A DNA stretch of 38,666 nucleotides, taken from contig JAJPHR010000046.1 of the NCBI GenBank assembly GCA_021325145.1, positions 1-38,666 on the forward strand, in the 5' to 3' direction. Both the position numbers and the translations under genes were made by a program. This DNA is from Verrucomicrobiota bacterium (GTDB lineage Bacteria; Verrucomicrobiota; Verrucomicrobiia; Limisphaerales; Pedosphaeraceae). The first letter of the stretch is position 1; each line of letters starts with the position of its first letter. The notes under the pieces are model-generated. The model saw only the letters and a list, made by a program, of their open reading frames with translations. It made no database searches and was not told the DNA's origin. Positions 23,797-33,245 of the stretch are shown here, piece by piece.

Positions 23797-25826
23797 GTAT
23801 AACCGAGTCAAAACTTCGCAGCCTGGCCGCCGGCCTCGATCCGGCGGCGCTGGAGGCGCTTGCGAGCAAGGGATTGCTGCGCCGGGCGCAGAAGGACCTG
23901 GAACGCGGCTTGCGCGTGGAGATCAGCGGCGGGTCGGAAGGCGCATTGCGCATCAAAGTGGGGGAATTTGAAGTCACGCTGCCTGAAGCCGGTCCGACAC
24001 GGGCGACGTGCTCCTGTCCGGCGGCGGGCGTTTGCCAGCACATCCTGATGGCGATCCTCTTTCTGCAGCAGGGGGCGCCGGAGAACGGGGGACGGAGCGA
24101 AGCGGAGAAACCGGTGGGAGAGGAACTGTGCGCCTTGACCCGTGAGGAGATGGAGAAATGGGCGGGCAAAGCAGCCTTCAGCGCCGGACTGCGACTGGCG
24201 CTTCAAGCTCCGTCGCAAATTTTACGCGAACGTGGTTTGGTGGTTCGGTTTTTGAACCTCAACGCCGAATGTCATTGCGTTCCCGGCGGCGGCCTGGAGG
24301 GAATGATCGTCTCCGGGTTCAAGGCGGACGAACGGCGATTGAAGATTGCCGCTGCCATCGTTTTGCAGCGGGCCAATGGTGTGGAATGGCATGCGGAGGA
24401 GGGGAATAGCGGAGTCCTGGAAGGAGCCACCGGCGCGCCGCGTTCGCGCGAGGAAATATTAACTGCCACGCAAGTTTTACTTTCGGAGACGCTCCGGAAT
24501 GGGTTGTCGAGATTGTCAGCCGCGACCCAGCAGCGTTATGCCACGCTGGCGGTTTCCGCTTTGGGGGTGAACCTGCCGAGGCTTTCTCTATTGCTCCGCA
24601 GTTTGGGGGATGAGACGGGATCGGCGCTGGCCCGGAATGCGCTGGCTGATCCCGGACGCATGCTGAACGCCATGGCGCGTGCGGCGGCTTTGTGCACCGC
24701 GCTCACGAAGCCCGAGGCGGCAGCGCGTCCGGAGTTGGTCGGCTGGCATCGCACGCGGTACGACGAGGTGGGGCATTTGGATTTAAGCGGCGTGGCGGCG
24801 TGGCCGTGGCGGACGGCTTCGGGTTACGAAGGCTTGACGGTGCTGTTTTGGGACTCGACGGCCGGTTGCTGGAATTCGTGGTCGGAGTCGCGTCCGCGCC
24901 AGCAACAGCGCGATTTCAACCCGGTGGCGCGCTATACCCAGCCGGGGCCGTGGGAGGGCGCGGAATCACCGCGACAGCTGGCACACAGCCGGTTGCGGTT
25001 GATGAATGCGCGGCGCAACCAGGCCGGCCGGCTCTCGGCCTCGGGCAAGAGCCGCGTGTTGGTGACCGGCCCAAGCGAATTCGAAAAAAGCGGTCTGAAA
25101 ATCTTCACGGATTGGACCGAGGTGGCGGCGCACGTTGAGCGATGCAACGCGTTGGGATTGGCCGAGCCGAATCCGCTCGATGCAATCGTGGTGCTGGAGC
25201 CGACAGAATGGGGTGAGCACGCGTTTGATCCGGTAGCGCAGACATTTCGGTGGGTGCTGAGGGATGGGGCCCAACGCGGTTTGTTGCTCGAGTTACGGTT
25301 TGAGGCGTTTACCGAACCGGCAATTAAACGTCTCGAATCGATAGCCGGGACACCGTCAACCAAATGCCGGTTGGTGGGGCGCGTCGGCCGGACGCCACGC
25401 GGATTGACGTTTCACCCGCATGCCCTGCACCAGCCGGATGGGAAAATTATAAACCTTGCCCTGGATGGAGCGAGCGAGACGGGACTTTCGGAGAATGCTT
25501 CCGAAGTTTCGGACGCAGAAGCAGAAGAGCAGGGGGAGGAGGAGAGTGATTGGAATGACGTTGAGGTCCGTCCGTCGGCGATTACGGCGCTGCTCAACGA
25601 ACTGGATGATGCGTTGCTCGCGCTGGCAGAGCCGGGAGTAAGCTCTCCGAAGCCAGCCAGGTTGGACCGGCTGGCAGCGGTTGCGGCGCGCGCGGAGAAG
25701 CTTGAATTTGATGTGTTGGGCGAGGCGGCACGACGATTGGTTTCCGGCGGAGGCGCCGCCGGGCTTTTGTTGCGTTGCCAGTATTTGAGTGCGTTGCATC
25801 GCCAGGCGGCAGGCCAAGTTTCTTGA
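23793..25826 (+). CDS. SWIM zinc-finger protein (YehQ-like)
   Basis: A 677-residue protein with an N-terminal SWIM zinc finger: Cys73, Cys75, Cys81, His83 (CxCx5CxH), a motif that binds nucleic acid or protein. The rest is unassigned. A strongly acidic segment (EVSDAEAEEQGEEESDWNDVE in part, ~575-590) separates it from a helical C-terminal tail. The start is set by an ATGA overlap with the VWA stop. It corresponds to E. coli YehQ in domain content and position. In this module it may direct the MoxR/VWA machine to its target. The canonical NAD kinase gene begins 6 bp after its stop. Confidence 0.9.
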   Translation: MSITESKLRSLAAGLDPAALEALASKGLLRRAQKDLERGLRVEISGGSEGALRIKVGEFEVTLPEAGPTRATCSCPAAGVCQHILMAILFLQQGAPENGGRSEAEKPVGEELCALTREEMEKWAGKAAFSAGLRLALQAPSQILRERGLVVRFLNLNAECHCVPGGGLEGMIVSGFKADERRLKIAAAIVLQRANGVEWHAEEGNSGVLEGATGAPRSREEILTATQVLLSETLRNGLSRLSAATQQRYATLAVSALGVNLPRLSLLLRSLGDETGSALARNALADPGRMLNAMARAAALCTALTKPEAAARPELVGWHRTRYDEVGHLDLSGVAAWPWRTASGYEGLTVLFWDSTAGCWNSWSESRPRQQQRDFNPVARYTQPGPWEGAESPRQLAHSRLRLMNARRNQAGRLSASGKSRVLVTGPSEFEKSGLKIFTDWTEVAAHVERCNALGLAEPNPLDAIVVLEPTEWGEHAFDPVAQTFRWVLRDGAQRGLLLELRFEAFTEPAIKRLESIAGTPSTKCRLVGRVGRTPRGLTFHPHALHQPDGKIINLALDGASETGLSENASEVSDAEAEEQGEEESDWNDVEVRPSAITALLNELDDALLALAEPGVSSPKPARLDRLAAVAARAEKLEFDVLGEAARRLVSGGGAAGLLLRCQYLSALHRQAAGQVS

Positions 25827-25832
25827 CAAGCC

Positions 25833-26717
25833 ATGAAAATCAGCAAGGTCATCATCGTCATCAACCGGGGCAAGCCGCACGCGAAGGAAACGGCGCGGAC
25901 ACTTAGGGAAACCCTTTCGCGCGAGAAGGTCACCCAGGAATGGATCGAAGCGATTCCGCCCCGGCGCAATCTCTATCGTCGCCTGGGAGACATGCGCGGG
26001 AAGCACGCTGATCTGATTATTGCGTGCGGCGGGGACGGCACTTTGTTGCAAACGGCGCACCGCTTTCGCGGAACGGAGATTCCGATCCTGGGCATCAATA
26101 TCGGTTATCTCGGTTTCATCACTTCGATCCGGGGCGACCGGGTGCGGCGCGAGATGCGGCGCATTCTTCACGGCGATTTCGTCATCAGCCGCCGCACGGC
26201 GCTGGATTTGAGCATCCATACGGGCAGGAAATGCGTTCCAGGCTGGGCGTTGAACGACGTAGTGATCATTCGCGGGGACAATCCGCATCTCATCAGCATT
26301 TCCGCGCGGGTCGGTGAACGGCCATTGACCAGGTACCGATGCGACGGATTGATTGTTTCGACGCCGACGGGTTCGACGGCGTACTCGCTGGCAGCGGGCG
26401 GACCGATCATCAGCCCGGAGTGTAATGTATTAGTTGTGACACCAATCTGCCCGCAATCGCTGACGAATCGTTCGGTGGTGGTGAACTCGACCGAGCCCAT
26501 CGAAATGAAACTGGAGGCGGCGTCCGGGCCGGGGCAGGTGCAGGTCGATGGCATGGACCTGGCAAAAGCGACGCCCGAAAGCACCCTCGTGGTGCGCACA
26601 TCGGGTGAGACCGTGCCGATCGCGTTTCTGCCGGAGATCAATTACTACGACATTCTTGGCGAGAAACTGCAGTGGCGCGGGGATGGGATTTCGAAGCCGA
26701 AGTATGGTTATGGGTAA
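25833..26717 (+). CDS. nadK: NAD kinase
   Basis: A 294-residue canonical ATP-NAD kinase that makes NADP+. Motifs: GGDGTLL (66-72), GINIGYLGF (87-95), ALNDVV (139-144), STPTGSTAYS (176-185) and a C-terminal region with QVDGMD. It begins 6 bp after the SWIM gene stop, so it is very likely co-transcribed with the MoxR-DUF5682-VWA-SWIM set. NAD kinase is normally a housekeeping gene, so the linkage may be coincidental, but the opposite arm of the locus also encodes an NAD-kinase-fold protein. This copy should be the functional housekeeping enzyme. Confidence 0.96.
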   Translation: MKISKVIIVINRGKPHAKETARTLRETLSREKVTQEWIEAIPPRRNLYRRLGDMRGKHADLIIACGGDGTLLQTAHRFRGTEIPILGINIGYLGFITSIRGDRVRREMRRILHGDFVISRRTALDLSIHTGRKCVPGWALNDVVIIRGDNPHLISISARVGERPLTRYRCDGLIVSTPTGSTAYSLAAGGPIISPECNVLVVTPICPQSLTNRSVVVNSTEPIEMKLEAASGPGQVQVDGMDLAKATPESTLVVRTSGETVPIAFLPEINYYDILGEKLQWRGDGISKPKYGYG

Positions 26718-26768
26718 AAGGCGCATGTCAAGCGTGCTGCCCAAATCAAAAAGGACGAAAACGATCCA

Positions 26769-27089
26769 ATGGATGAAAGGAAAGCGCTGAAATTCGAGGC
26801 GTATCGCGAGTTTGGACATTGCTGTGAGAAGCTCAAGGCATGTGCCATTGCCGGAGTTCCTTCGGTGTGGTTAAGTTTCCGGGTGAAACTTTTCTACACC
26901 GGACCGGTGGTGAATGCGGAAATGCTCGTGATGATGCTGGAAAAACATGGGATTGCGGCGACGCAGGAATTTGTCGATCCCGGCCCGGACGATGGGGATT
27001 TGAGCCGACCAGCCCGCGTGCTGGTGCCTGAGGCGGACTATGATCGGGCGCATCAATTGTTCTATGCGGAGCGAGAAGATGAACTTTGA
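26769..27089 (+). CDS. Small DUF2007-like protein
   Basis: Up to 106 residues. The second half (KLFYTGPVVNAEMLVMMLEKHG in part, then RPARVLVPEADYDRAHQLF) matches the pattern of DUF2007 'putative signal transducing' proteins: a beta-alpha-beta unit recognising a small ligand or peptide end. The first ~38 residues are not typical of the family, so an internal GTG at 26883 is a real alternative start. It follows nadK by 51 bp on the same strand. Function unknown. Confidence 0.65.
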   Translation: MDERKALKFEAYREFGHCCEKLKACAIAGVPSVWLSFRVKLFYTGPVVNAEMLVMMLEKHGIAATQEFVDPGPDDGDLSRPARVLVPEADYDRAHQLFYAEREDEL

Positions 27090-27396
27090 GGGTGGTTGGG
27101 TTGCAGTAAGTGAAGAGGCATATTATTTGAAAGGCGGATTCAGCCCGAGCTTCTTTCATAAACACCAACCTCCAACCACCAAGCTCCAGAAAAGCTCCAA
27201 GTTCCAAAAATCAGGCATGATCATGCATCACGGCTTTGGTCCTGAGGCTCGTTCAAGGTGAGCGCAAAAAAGGATCTTCTATTCGCGTGTCCGCGAACGC
27301 CTGTTCCCACCCGATGGCGATGCCAAATGCGGCTTATCCTGCAGTAAGCGGGCAAATTTTGTTGCGCCTTGTCGTGCCTCCGGAATACGATTCGGC
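27090..27396. other. Gene-free gap with CCA/CCAAG-rich degenerate repeats
   Basis: No credible gene in this ~300-bp stretch. Between about 27165 and 27215 there is a run of loosely repeated CCAAC, CCACCAAG, CTCCAG, CTCCAAG and TTCCAA words on the plus strand. GGTGGTTGG at 27091-27099 is complementary to CCAACC(TCC)AACCACC there and could pair with it as a long-range stem. A promoter for the lipoprotein gene must lie here, but I could not pick one with confidence. Confidence 0.5.
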
Positions 27397-28482
27397 GTGC
27401 GGTTTCTTGCGCAGTATCGCTGGCGGACCGGAATTACAACAGTTGTTGCCGCTTGCGGGCTGTTGCTGGCTTCCTGTTCTTCGCCGCGCCACGCATCTTC
27501 GCCGACCCTGGCTCCGCCTCAGCCATACACGCGGGTCTTTCGCCCGGACACAAACACGGTTCAGTTGCAGATTGCCGTGCGTGAATTCCTTCCGCGGCGG
27601 CATCGCGGCCCGGTCGTGTGGCTGGCGGGTGTTTCGCATGTGGGTGACCCGGAATATTATCAGGCGCTCCAGCGGCATCTGAACGCCCAGACGCTGGTGC
27701 TTTACGAGGGGGTCAATGCCGAGCGTCACAAACGGCGCGTTCGTGAAGCCGCCGAGCCACCGGCTGCGCCACCGTCCAAATCCGCCTCGCCGCCGGCGTC
27801 GGCTGCCGATCAGCCAGGACTCCAGTCGGCCCTCGCGGAATCGCTTGGGCTGGTCTTTCAACTCGATGCCATCGACTATGACCAAACCAACTTCCTGAAC
27901 AGCGACCTTTCCATGCAGGAGATTGCCCAATTGATGGGCGGCTCCGCCGAACCACCGCAGGGTAAGCCTGTGCCGGAGTCCCACGCCAGCGCGCCCGCCA
28001 CGGCGAACCCATCGTTCAATTACCTGATGCAGGCCATGGACGGCAGTTCGTTCCTTGGCCAACTCATGAAGGTTGGCGTGCAATTCATCGGTTCGAGCGC
28101 GTCATTGCGGGCGATCACGAGACTGACTTTCATTGAAACCATCGGGCAACTCAAAGGCGACCTGGCCGCCGTGCGCGGGATGCCGCCGGACATGCAGGAA
28201 TTGATGAAAGTCCTGATCGAGGCGCGCAATCGGGCGGTGATCGAGGACTTGAAAAAGGAATCGCGGCGCGTGCCGCGCTCCGGGTCGATCGCCATCTTCT
28301 ACGGGACTGGCCACATGGATAACATGGAGAAACGGCTGGTGCAGGAACTCAATTATCGGCCGGCCGGGGAAATCTGGTTCACGGCTTTCTCGGCGGACTT
28401 GCGTCAAACCGGCCTGTCTCCCAGTCAATTACAGATGGTCCGCAACCTCATCAAGTGGCAGTTGGACCAGTTGCAACCGTAA
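27397..28482 (+). CDS. TraB/GumN-like lipoprotein
   Basis: A 361-residue predicted lipoprotein. It starts with a basic N-terminus and hydrophobic core, followed by the lipobox LASC with Cys27, so it should be lipid-anchored. The body resembles TraB/GumN/Tiki proteins, putative metallo-hydrolases: WLAGVSHVGDPEYY (75-88), LVLYEGV (100-106) and a C-terminal FYGTGHMDNMEKRL. A low-complexity A/P/S-rich insertion lies around residues 115-145. The start codon is GTG at 27397, chosen because it gives a proper signal sequence. It is not obviously operonic with its neighbours. Confidence 0.85.
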   Translation: MRFLAQYRWRTGITTVVAACGLLLASCSSPRHASSPTLAPPQPYTRVFRPDTNTVQLQIAVREFLPRRHRGPVVWLAGVSHVGDPEYYQALQRHLNAQTLVLYEGVNAERHKRRVREAAEPPAAPPSKSASPPASAADQPGLQSALAESLGLVFQLDAIDYDQTNFLNSDLSMQEIAQLMGGSAEPPQGKPVPESHASAPATANPSFNYLMQAMDGSSFLGQLMKVGVQFIGSSASLRAITRLTFIETIGQLKGDLAAVRGMPPDMQELMKVLIEARNRAVIEDLKKESRRVPRSGSIAIFYGTGHMDNMEKRLVQELNYRPAGEIWFTAFSADLRQTGLSPSQLQMVRNLIKWQLDQLQP

Positions 28483-28702
28483 GGCCGGAGAAAGGCACGC
28501 CGATGAAAGCGGGGATCGAAAGTTCGCGCAGCCGCGCAGCGCTCCCCGCCTTTCCGGGTAAGAACAGTGTCGAGCTGTGTCCGGCATGACGCAACCGCTT
28601 ATTCTTTGATTGCTTTTCCCGGGTTGATGTCGGACTTTGGTGGCAGTTGCTCAGGCGATCGCAATCGGCTGTGAACCTAAACCCGCAACCAAAGGCTCCG
28701 AT

Positions 28703-29095
28703 ATGGAAATCACCCAACAACTTGCCCTTTTCCTCGACAACCGGCCCGGGATGCTCGCGCGTGTTTGCGACGCGCTGAGCACAGCCAAGGTCAACATCTA
28801 CGCCATTTCCACGAGCGATACCGTGGACCACAGCGTCATTCGTCTGGTGGTCAGTGACACGCGCCGGGCGCTTGAGGTTTTCGAGGCTCACGGCACGCTG
28901 GTTGTCGAAGACGATGTGCTCATGCTGGAAGGCGACAACAAGTCCGGTTCGTTGGCGCGAATTGCCCACAAACTAGCCGACGCGAAGGTCAACATTGAGT
29001 ATTGCTATTGCGCCACCAGCCCCAGCGCCAAAAAAGGACTGCTGATCCTGCGTGTTTCCAATCCTCAAAAGGCGTTGAAGGTCTTGAATAGCTGA
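28703..29095 (+). CDS. Tandem ACT-domain protein
   Basis: A 130-residue protein made of two ACT domains. The first begins ITQQLALFLDNRPGMLARVCDAL, of which NRPGML is the ligand-loop signature. The second contains NKSGSLARIAHKLADAKVNIEY (quoted in part). Tandem ACT proteins bind amino acids and usually regulate their metabolism. The ATG at 28703 was chosen, because the open frame before it does not look coding. No enzyme domain is fused, so it is probably a stand-alone sensor or a subunit of another enzyme. The gap upstream (28483-28702) has no gene. Confidence 0.9.
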   Translation: MEITQQLALFLDNRPGMLARVCDALSTAKVNIYAISTSDTVDHSVIRLVVSDTRRALEVFEAHGTLVVEDDVLMLEGDNKSGSLARIAHKLADAKVNIEYCYCATSPSAKKGLLILRVSNPQKALKVLNS

Positions 29096-29220
29096 TAACC
29101 AAGAGACGCGATATTCCACCTTTGGGCGGTGAATGTCCTGCCTCAATGGGAGAGCCAAGCGGGTGTGACATTTATTTTTGCACACCTGCTTAAAATGTCC
29201 CCAGTGCATCGTGTTTGCGC

Positions 29221-30843
29221 ATGCCTTATCTTCTGAAGGCAGGACTCGAAACATTGAAAAGCCTCCATCCAATCCTCTACGAGATCAATACCCGCTGCTG
29301 GCTTGCGGCGTTGTCGCATCGTGAGGGCAGGGTAGTGACGCTCGCTGATGTGCCGGAAAGCGAGTTCTCCTACTGGCTTCGGCTGGGCTTCACGCATATT
29401 TGGCTGATGGGCGTTTGGACCACGGGACCACGCAGCCGCGCCCTGGCTCTGAACGATCCCGGCCTGCGCGAATTATTTGATCGAGTGTTGCCGGATTGGC
29501 GTGAAGCAGATGTGTCTGGTTCGCCTTATGCCATCGGCGCGTACGAGGTCCCGCCGACTTTGGGAGGAGAATCAGCCCTGCAAATTTTTCGTGAGAAACT
29601 CAACCGCTGTGGCTTGAAATTGCTCCTCGATTTTGTGCCAAACCATCTCGGGCTGGACCATCTCTGGGCTGTCGAACGCCCGGAATTGTTCGTCCAATGC
29701 CCGCCCAATACACCGGGTTCGTTCGAACTGCAAACCAACTCCGGCACACGCTGGCTGGCACATGGCAAGGACCCTTACTTCACGCCGTGGACTGACACCA
29801 TCCAACTCGATTATCGCCGCCCGGAAACGCGCGATGCCATGAAGACATTGTTGCAATCAGCCGCCAGCCGTTGCGACGGGGTCCGTTGTGACATGGCGAT
29901 GCTGGTGCTGAATGACGTCTTCCAAAAAACGTGGGTGCAATTTCCAGCCGCTGCGATTCCGCCAGCTTCCGAGTTTTGGGCAGACGCCATTTTCGCAGTC
30001 AGAGCGGCCAATCCAGGGTTTCTGTTTCTCGCCGAAGCCTATTGGGGCTTGCAGTCCCGATTGCAGGAACTCGGTTTTGATTTCACTTACGACAAGGATC
30101 TTTACGACCGCGTGATCGCACGGCAGGCAGCCGAAGTGCAGCGGCATCTGCTCGAAGCTTCGCCCAGTTATGTCGAGCACAGCGCGCATTTTTTGGAAAA
30201 CCACGATGAGCGGCGCATCGCCCAGGTGCTCCCGCCGGACGAGCATCGCGCGGCCGCTGTGTTGACGCTCGGCCTGCCGGGCATGCGATTTCTGCACGAA
30301 GGGCAATTGAGCGGCAAGCGCATTCATGTGCCGGTCCAACTGTCGCGCGCTCCTGACGAGCCAGTCGACACCCAAATCAAGACCTTTTATGAAAACGTGC
30401 TGACCGCGCTGAACTCTCCAATCACTCTCGCGAAAATCGGGCGTGCCGCCAATGCGCTTCCGTCCATCGGGCGGGGTGAATTCAAGCTGCTCTCTCCTGA
30501 GCCCGCCTGGCCGGGCAATCCGTCTTTTGAAAGTTTTATTATCGTCCAGTGGGAATTTCCATCGGACCAACAAGGCAACGCCCCCGCAATATCAAAAAAA
30601 GCCGAAACACCTCGGTGGTTCCATATGTTTACGTTGGTAGTCGTGAATCTTGCGTCGCATCAAGCTCAATGTCGCGTGCGTTTGTCAGTTCCTGGCCTGG
30701 CCGGGGTCAATTGGGAACTGCGCGATTTGTTGGGAGGCGGGAACTTCCGGCGCGATGGTTCAGGATTGGAGCACGAAGGCTTGTTTCTGGACCTTCCGGG
30801 GAGTGGCGCGCAGTTGCTTTTTGGCCGGCCGCTCGGGAGTTGA
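29221..30843 (+). CDS. GH13 alpha-amylase-family protein
   Basis: A 540-residue glycoside hydrolase family 13 enzyme without signal peptide, so probably cytoplasmic. The (beta/alpha)8 motifs are visible: LLLDFVPNHLG (region I), CDGVRCDMAM (region II, nucleophile Asp in RCD), FLAEAYWG (region III, acid/base Glu) and FLENHDERR (region IV). The C-terminal ~100 residues should be the beta-sandwich. Likely acts on alpha-glucans or trehalose-like sugars; the substrate cannot be told. ATG at 29221 is preferred over TTG two codons earlier. Its last 84 bp overlap the convergent gene. Confidence 0.92.
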   Translation: MPYLLKAGLETLKSLHPILYEINTRCWLAALSHREGRVVTLADVPESEFSYWLRLGFTHIWLMGVWTTGPRSRALALNDPGLRELFDRVLPDWREADVSGSPYAIGAYEVPPTLGGESALQIFREKLNRCGLKLLLDFVPNHLGLDHLWAVERPELFVQCPPNTPGSFELQTNSGTRWLAHGKDPYFTPWTDTIQLDYRRPETRDAMKTLLQSAASRCDGVRCDMAMLVLNDVFQKTWVQFPAAAIPPASEFWADAIFAVRAANPGFLFLAEAYWGLQSRLQELGFDFTYDKDLYDRVIARQAAEVQRHLLEASPSYVEHSAHFLENHDERRIAQVLPPDEHRAAAVLTLGLPGMRFLHEGQLSGKRIHVPVQLSRAPDEPVDTQIKTFYENVLTALNSPITLAKIGRAANALPSIGRGEFKLLSPEPAWPGNPSFESFIIVQWEFPSDQQGNAPAISKKAETPRWFHMFTLVVVNLASHQAQCRVRLSVPGLAGVNWELRDLLGGGNFRRDGSGLEHEGLFLDLPGSGAQLLFGRPLGS

Positions 30844-31281
30844 TTTGGGAGCGGTTCCATAGTCGAGCAAGCCGGTATGCATCGTCATTTTCCATTCGCT
30901 GCCCACTTTCGAGTACACCTTGCAGGCCCGCCCAAGCCATCGCAGTTCCTTCCCCTGCGCGTCACGCCATAACGTATCCACGTCCACGACGGCAAAGGCG
31001 CCGTCCCCCTCGGGCGTGACGGCGATCTTGCGGATAACGCGGCGGTTGTGGATCAGGGTGTAAGTGTCAAAAAGTTCCCGCCAATTCCGGCTCCACCGTT
31101 CCTCGTCGTAACGGCCCGCCCAGAACAGCCATTCCATGGGGTCATGCGCCTGGGCATTCGGTGGCCAAGGCCAGACCATGTCCGGATGGAAAATGGTCAT
31201 GAGCAACTCGATGTCCTGCGTGTCCCAAGCCCTCGTTTCCCGGTCAACGATTTCCTGGATCTGCTGTTCGTGGATTGTCAT
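30760..31281 (-). CDS. NTF2/SnoaL-like fold protein
   Basis: A 173-residue protein. The first ~130 residues (IQEIVDRETRAWDTQDIELLMTIF in part, then VWPWPPN and TLWRDAQGKELRWLGRACKVY) fit an NTF2-like cone fold of the SnoaL/DUF4440 type, used by small enzymes and ligand-binding proteins. The C-terminal ~35 residues are basic and low-complexity and lie in the 84-bp overlap with the convergent GH13 gene, so the real stop may serve a recently extended tail. ATG at 31281 was chosen over the open frame upstream. Ligand unknown. Confidence 0.82.
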   Translation of the reverse strand: MTIHEQQIQEIVDRETRAWDTQDIELLMTIFHPDMVWPWPPNAQAHDPMEWLFWAGRYDEERWSRNWRELFDTYTLIHNRRVIRKIAVTPEGDGAFAVVDVDTLWRDAQGKELRWLGRACKVYSKVGSEWKMTMHTGLLDYGTAPKSTPERPAKKQLRATPRKVQKQAFVLQS

Positions 31282-31688
31282 ATCGCGTGTGGTTTGCGAA
31301 GCACTCCCTAGGCCGTGGTCTAGCCTTGGCTCTTTTATGACAGGGCGAAGCACTCTTTGCAAGCAAAAAATTTGCCGACGAACTACGGCAAACTACCACT
31401 GTTACCGCTCTGCTTTCATTTCAAGGCGGCACTTTACCGTCGCGGAGAGACTGGAATCCGAATTTGATGCTCATAAGCTGTTGAGGCCAAGGCGTTAAAC
31501 TTGAATTGCAAGGTTTAATCGGCCTGGCCTGTAAAAGAACTTGCGGCGCGCCACTCATTGCGTACCAATAAATGATAAATGCCTGATTGGATTGCGAGAC
31601 TGCGGATACAAACTTCGGCCAGCACAGCCGAGGTGAAACTTTTCTACCTGGGCGAAAGCTCTGACAGATAACGGCGGCTTCCTGCTCC
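31282..31688. other. Gene-free gap between divergent genes
   Basis: About 400 bp without a credible coding region, between the minus-strand NTF2-like gene and the plus-strand polysaccharide locus. It should hold promoters for both. AT-rich patches lie at about 31360-31375 and 31555-31580, but no -35/-10 pair is good enough to call. Confidence 0.5.
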
Positions 31689-33155
31689 ATGAATTTACCA
31701 CGCCGATTGCGATTCATCCCTTTATCCGTGGCGGGCGCTCTGGCACTGTTTTTCGTGCTTTGGCGCATGGATTTTCCAAAACCGGCCAATGATGATTTAT
31801 TTTATTGCGGTGCGGCAATCAACCTCGCAGGGGGCGGGAATCTTTCAAACCCTCTACTGGTTCGGCAGGGCTTTTCCAGCCAGCTTTTTTTCGTTTACCC
31901 GCCCTTGCACTCTTACGCCCTGGCGAGCTGGTTGAAACTGTTCGGCGTGAGTGCTGCTTCACTTACCGGCTTCCAGGCAGCAATGTATGTCATCACTGCC
32001 GCAGCCACGATTTTTATCCTGCGACGGTTTGGCGGGCCGGTTTGGTTGGAATGGCTCGTGCCCCTTGGCGTTTGCACAGCTTTTATGCCGCTGGGGTTCC
32101 GTCCGGAGGCGATGGCTGGCGCCTTGATCATGGCGGGCTTCGCCATGCTCGTTTACAGCCGAGCGCTAATCGCGACTCTTTTCGGATTTCTCCTGACGTT
32201 TTTTGGGGCTTCGGCAGCTCCGCGGATGGCCCCACTATCGGTGGCCTTCACGGTGCTCGCGGCATATCGGCTTTGGAAGAACCTGGAGGGCGACAAGTCC
32301 AAGCCGTGGAAAATTCTCGCGCCTATGGCTGCGGCTTTCGGGATAACCACATTGGTTTTTCTTGTTCAAATCCACTTCTGCCTGGGTGAGTTTTGGCATA
32401 CATTTAGTGTTCACGCCCATGAACGTGTCCTTGGCAGCCGAATTACCCTCGCAATGCAATTCCTGTTCGCCTATCCGGACACGACACAGTTGCCCCTGCT
32501 GCTACTTTTGGTGGAGTTCCTCTTTTTTGCCTGTCAACGTCCCGGCAATGAGCCAACACACCTGGGTTTTGCGGCACTCGGCGGATTGCTCCTCGCCGCG
32601 GCATTTAAACTTCTCGGCCATGGCTCAATCTGGTTTGGCGTTTTAGCGGTGCTGGTTTTGGCAATTCCGGTTCTCAATGGCGTTCCGCGTGCTCATGCGA
32701 AGCTGCTCAAATTTGGGCTGGCAGGCAGTATTCTATTCGCGAATATAGCCAGTTGCGCGCAGATCTATGGGACACTGAGGGGGAAGATCGACACTGATCC
32801 TGGGCGGCGGCGGGATCAGGCTTTTGCGATGCGATCAACGCCCGATCATTCCGTGCTTGTGGACAACCAAGTTGCCCGGTACCTCTTTGATTACCGGCTT
32901 CCGGCTGGATTCATAGATGCCCGCTTTGCCGGGCTCGACGCTGAGGACTACGCTTCGCAAGGAATCCGCGAAGGCGATGTGGTGCTTTGTGGGCCGGAAA
33001 CGGTTGCCGCTTTCCGGGTTTATGGGTATCTGCGAAAGCAAACCGCGCAATGGAGGCCGCTTGGATTACCCAAACCGGCATTTGACACCCATCCGCGCAG
33101 GGTCTATGTGCTGACGTCAAAGGACTGTGAACTGAAGGAGAGCGACGACCAGTAA
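31689..33155 (+). CDS. Polytopic membrane protein, GT39/ArnT-like glycosyltransferase
   Basis: A 488-residue integral membrane protein with about 10 hydrophobic segments in residues 1-345 and a soluble C-terminal region. The first periplasmic loop has PANDDLFY, in the place of the acidic catalytic pair of GT-C enzymes (GT39/GT83), which transfer sugars from lipid-phosphate donors. The architecture supports a lipid-linked sugar transferase, but the sequence is divergent and the donor is unknown. It opens the surface-polysaccharide locus; a polymerase-like gene follows 90 bp later. Confidence 0.72.
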   Translation: MNLPRRLRFIPLSVAGALALFFVLWRMDFPKPANDDLFYCGAAINLAGGGNLSNPLLVRQGFSSQLFFVYPPLHSYALASWLKLFGVSAASLTGFQAAMYVITAAATIFILRRFGGPVWLEWLVPLGVCTAFMPLGFRPEAMAGALIMAGFAMLVYSRALIATLFGFLLTFFGASAAPRMAPLSVAFTVLAAYRLWKNLEGDKSKPWKILAPMAAAFGITTLVFLVQIHFCLGEFWHTFSVHAHERVLGSRITLAMQFLFAYPDTTQLPLLLLLVEFLFFACQRPGNEPTHLGFAALGGLLLAAAFKLLGHGSIWFGVLAVLVLAIPVLNGVPRAHAKLLKFGLAGSILFANIASCAQIYGTLRGKIDTDPGRRRDQAFAMRSTPDHSVLVDNQVARYLFDYRLPAGFIDARFAGLDAEDYASQGIREGDVVLCGPETVAAFRVYGYLRKQTAQWRPLGLPKPAFDTHPRRVYVLTSKDCELKESDDQ

Positions 33156-33245
33156 ATTGGGCTCGAATGGCGCTTTTTTTGATAGAATCAAAATCCGATA
33201 AAAGGGTTGCGCCGTGGACGGCATTCCAATTAATAATAGGAACAA

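Noticed and set aside
26882..31647. A 16-base identical word (GGTGAAACTTTTCTAC) near 26882 and near 31632
   Set aside because: One match of this length is not surprising in a window of this size, and the flanks do not extend the similarity.
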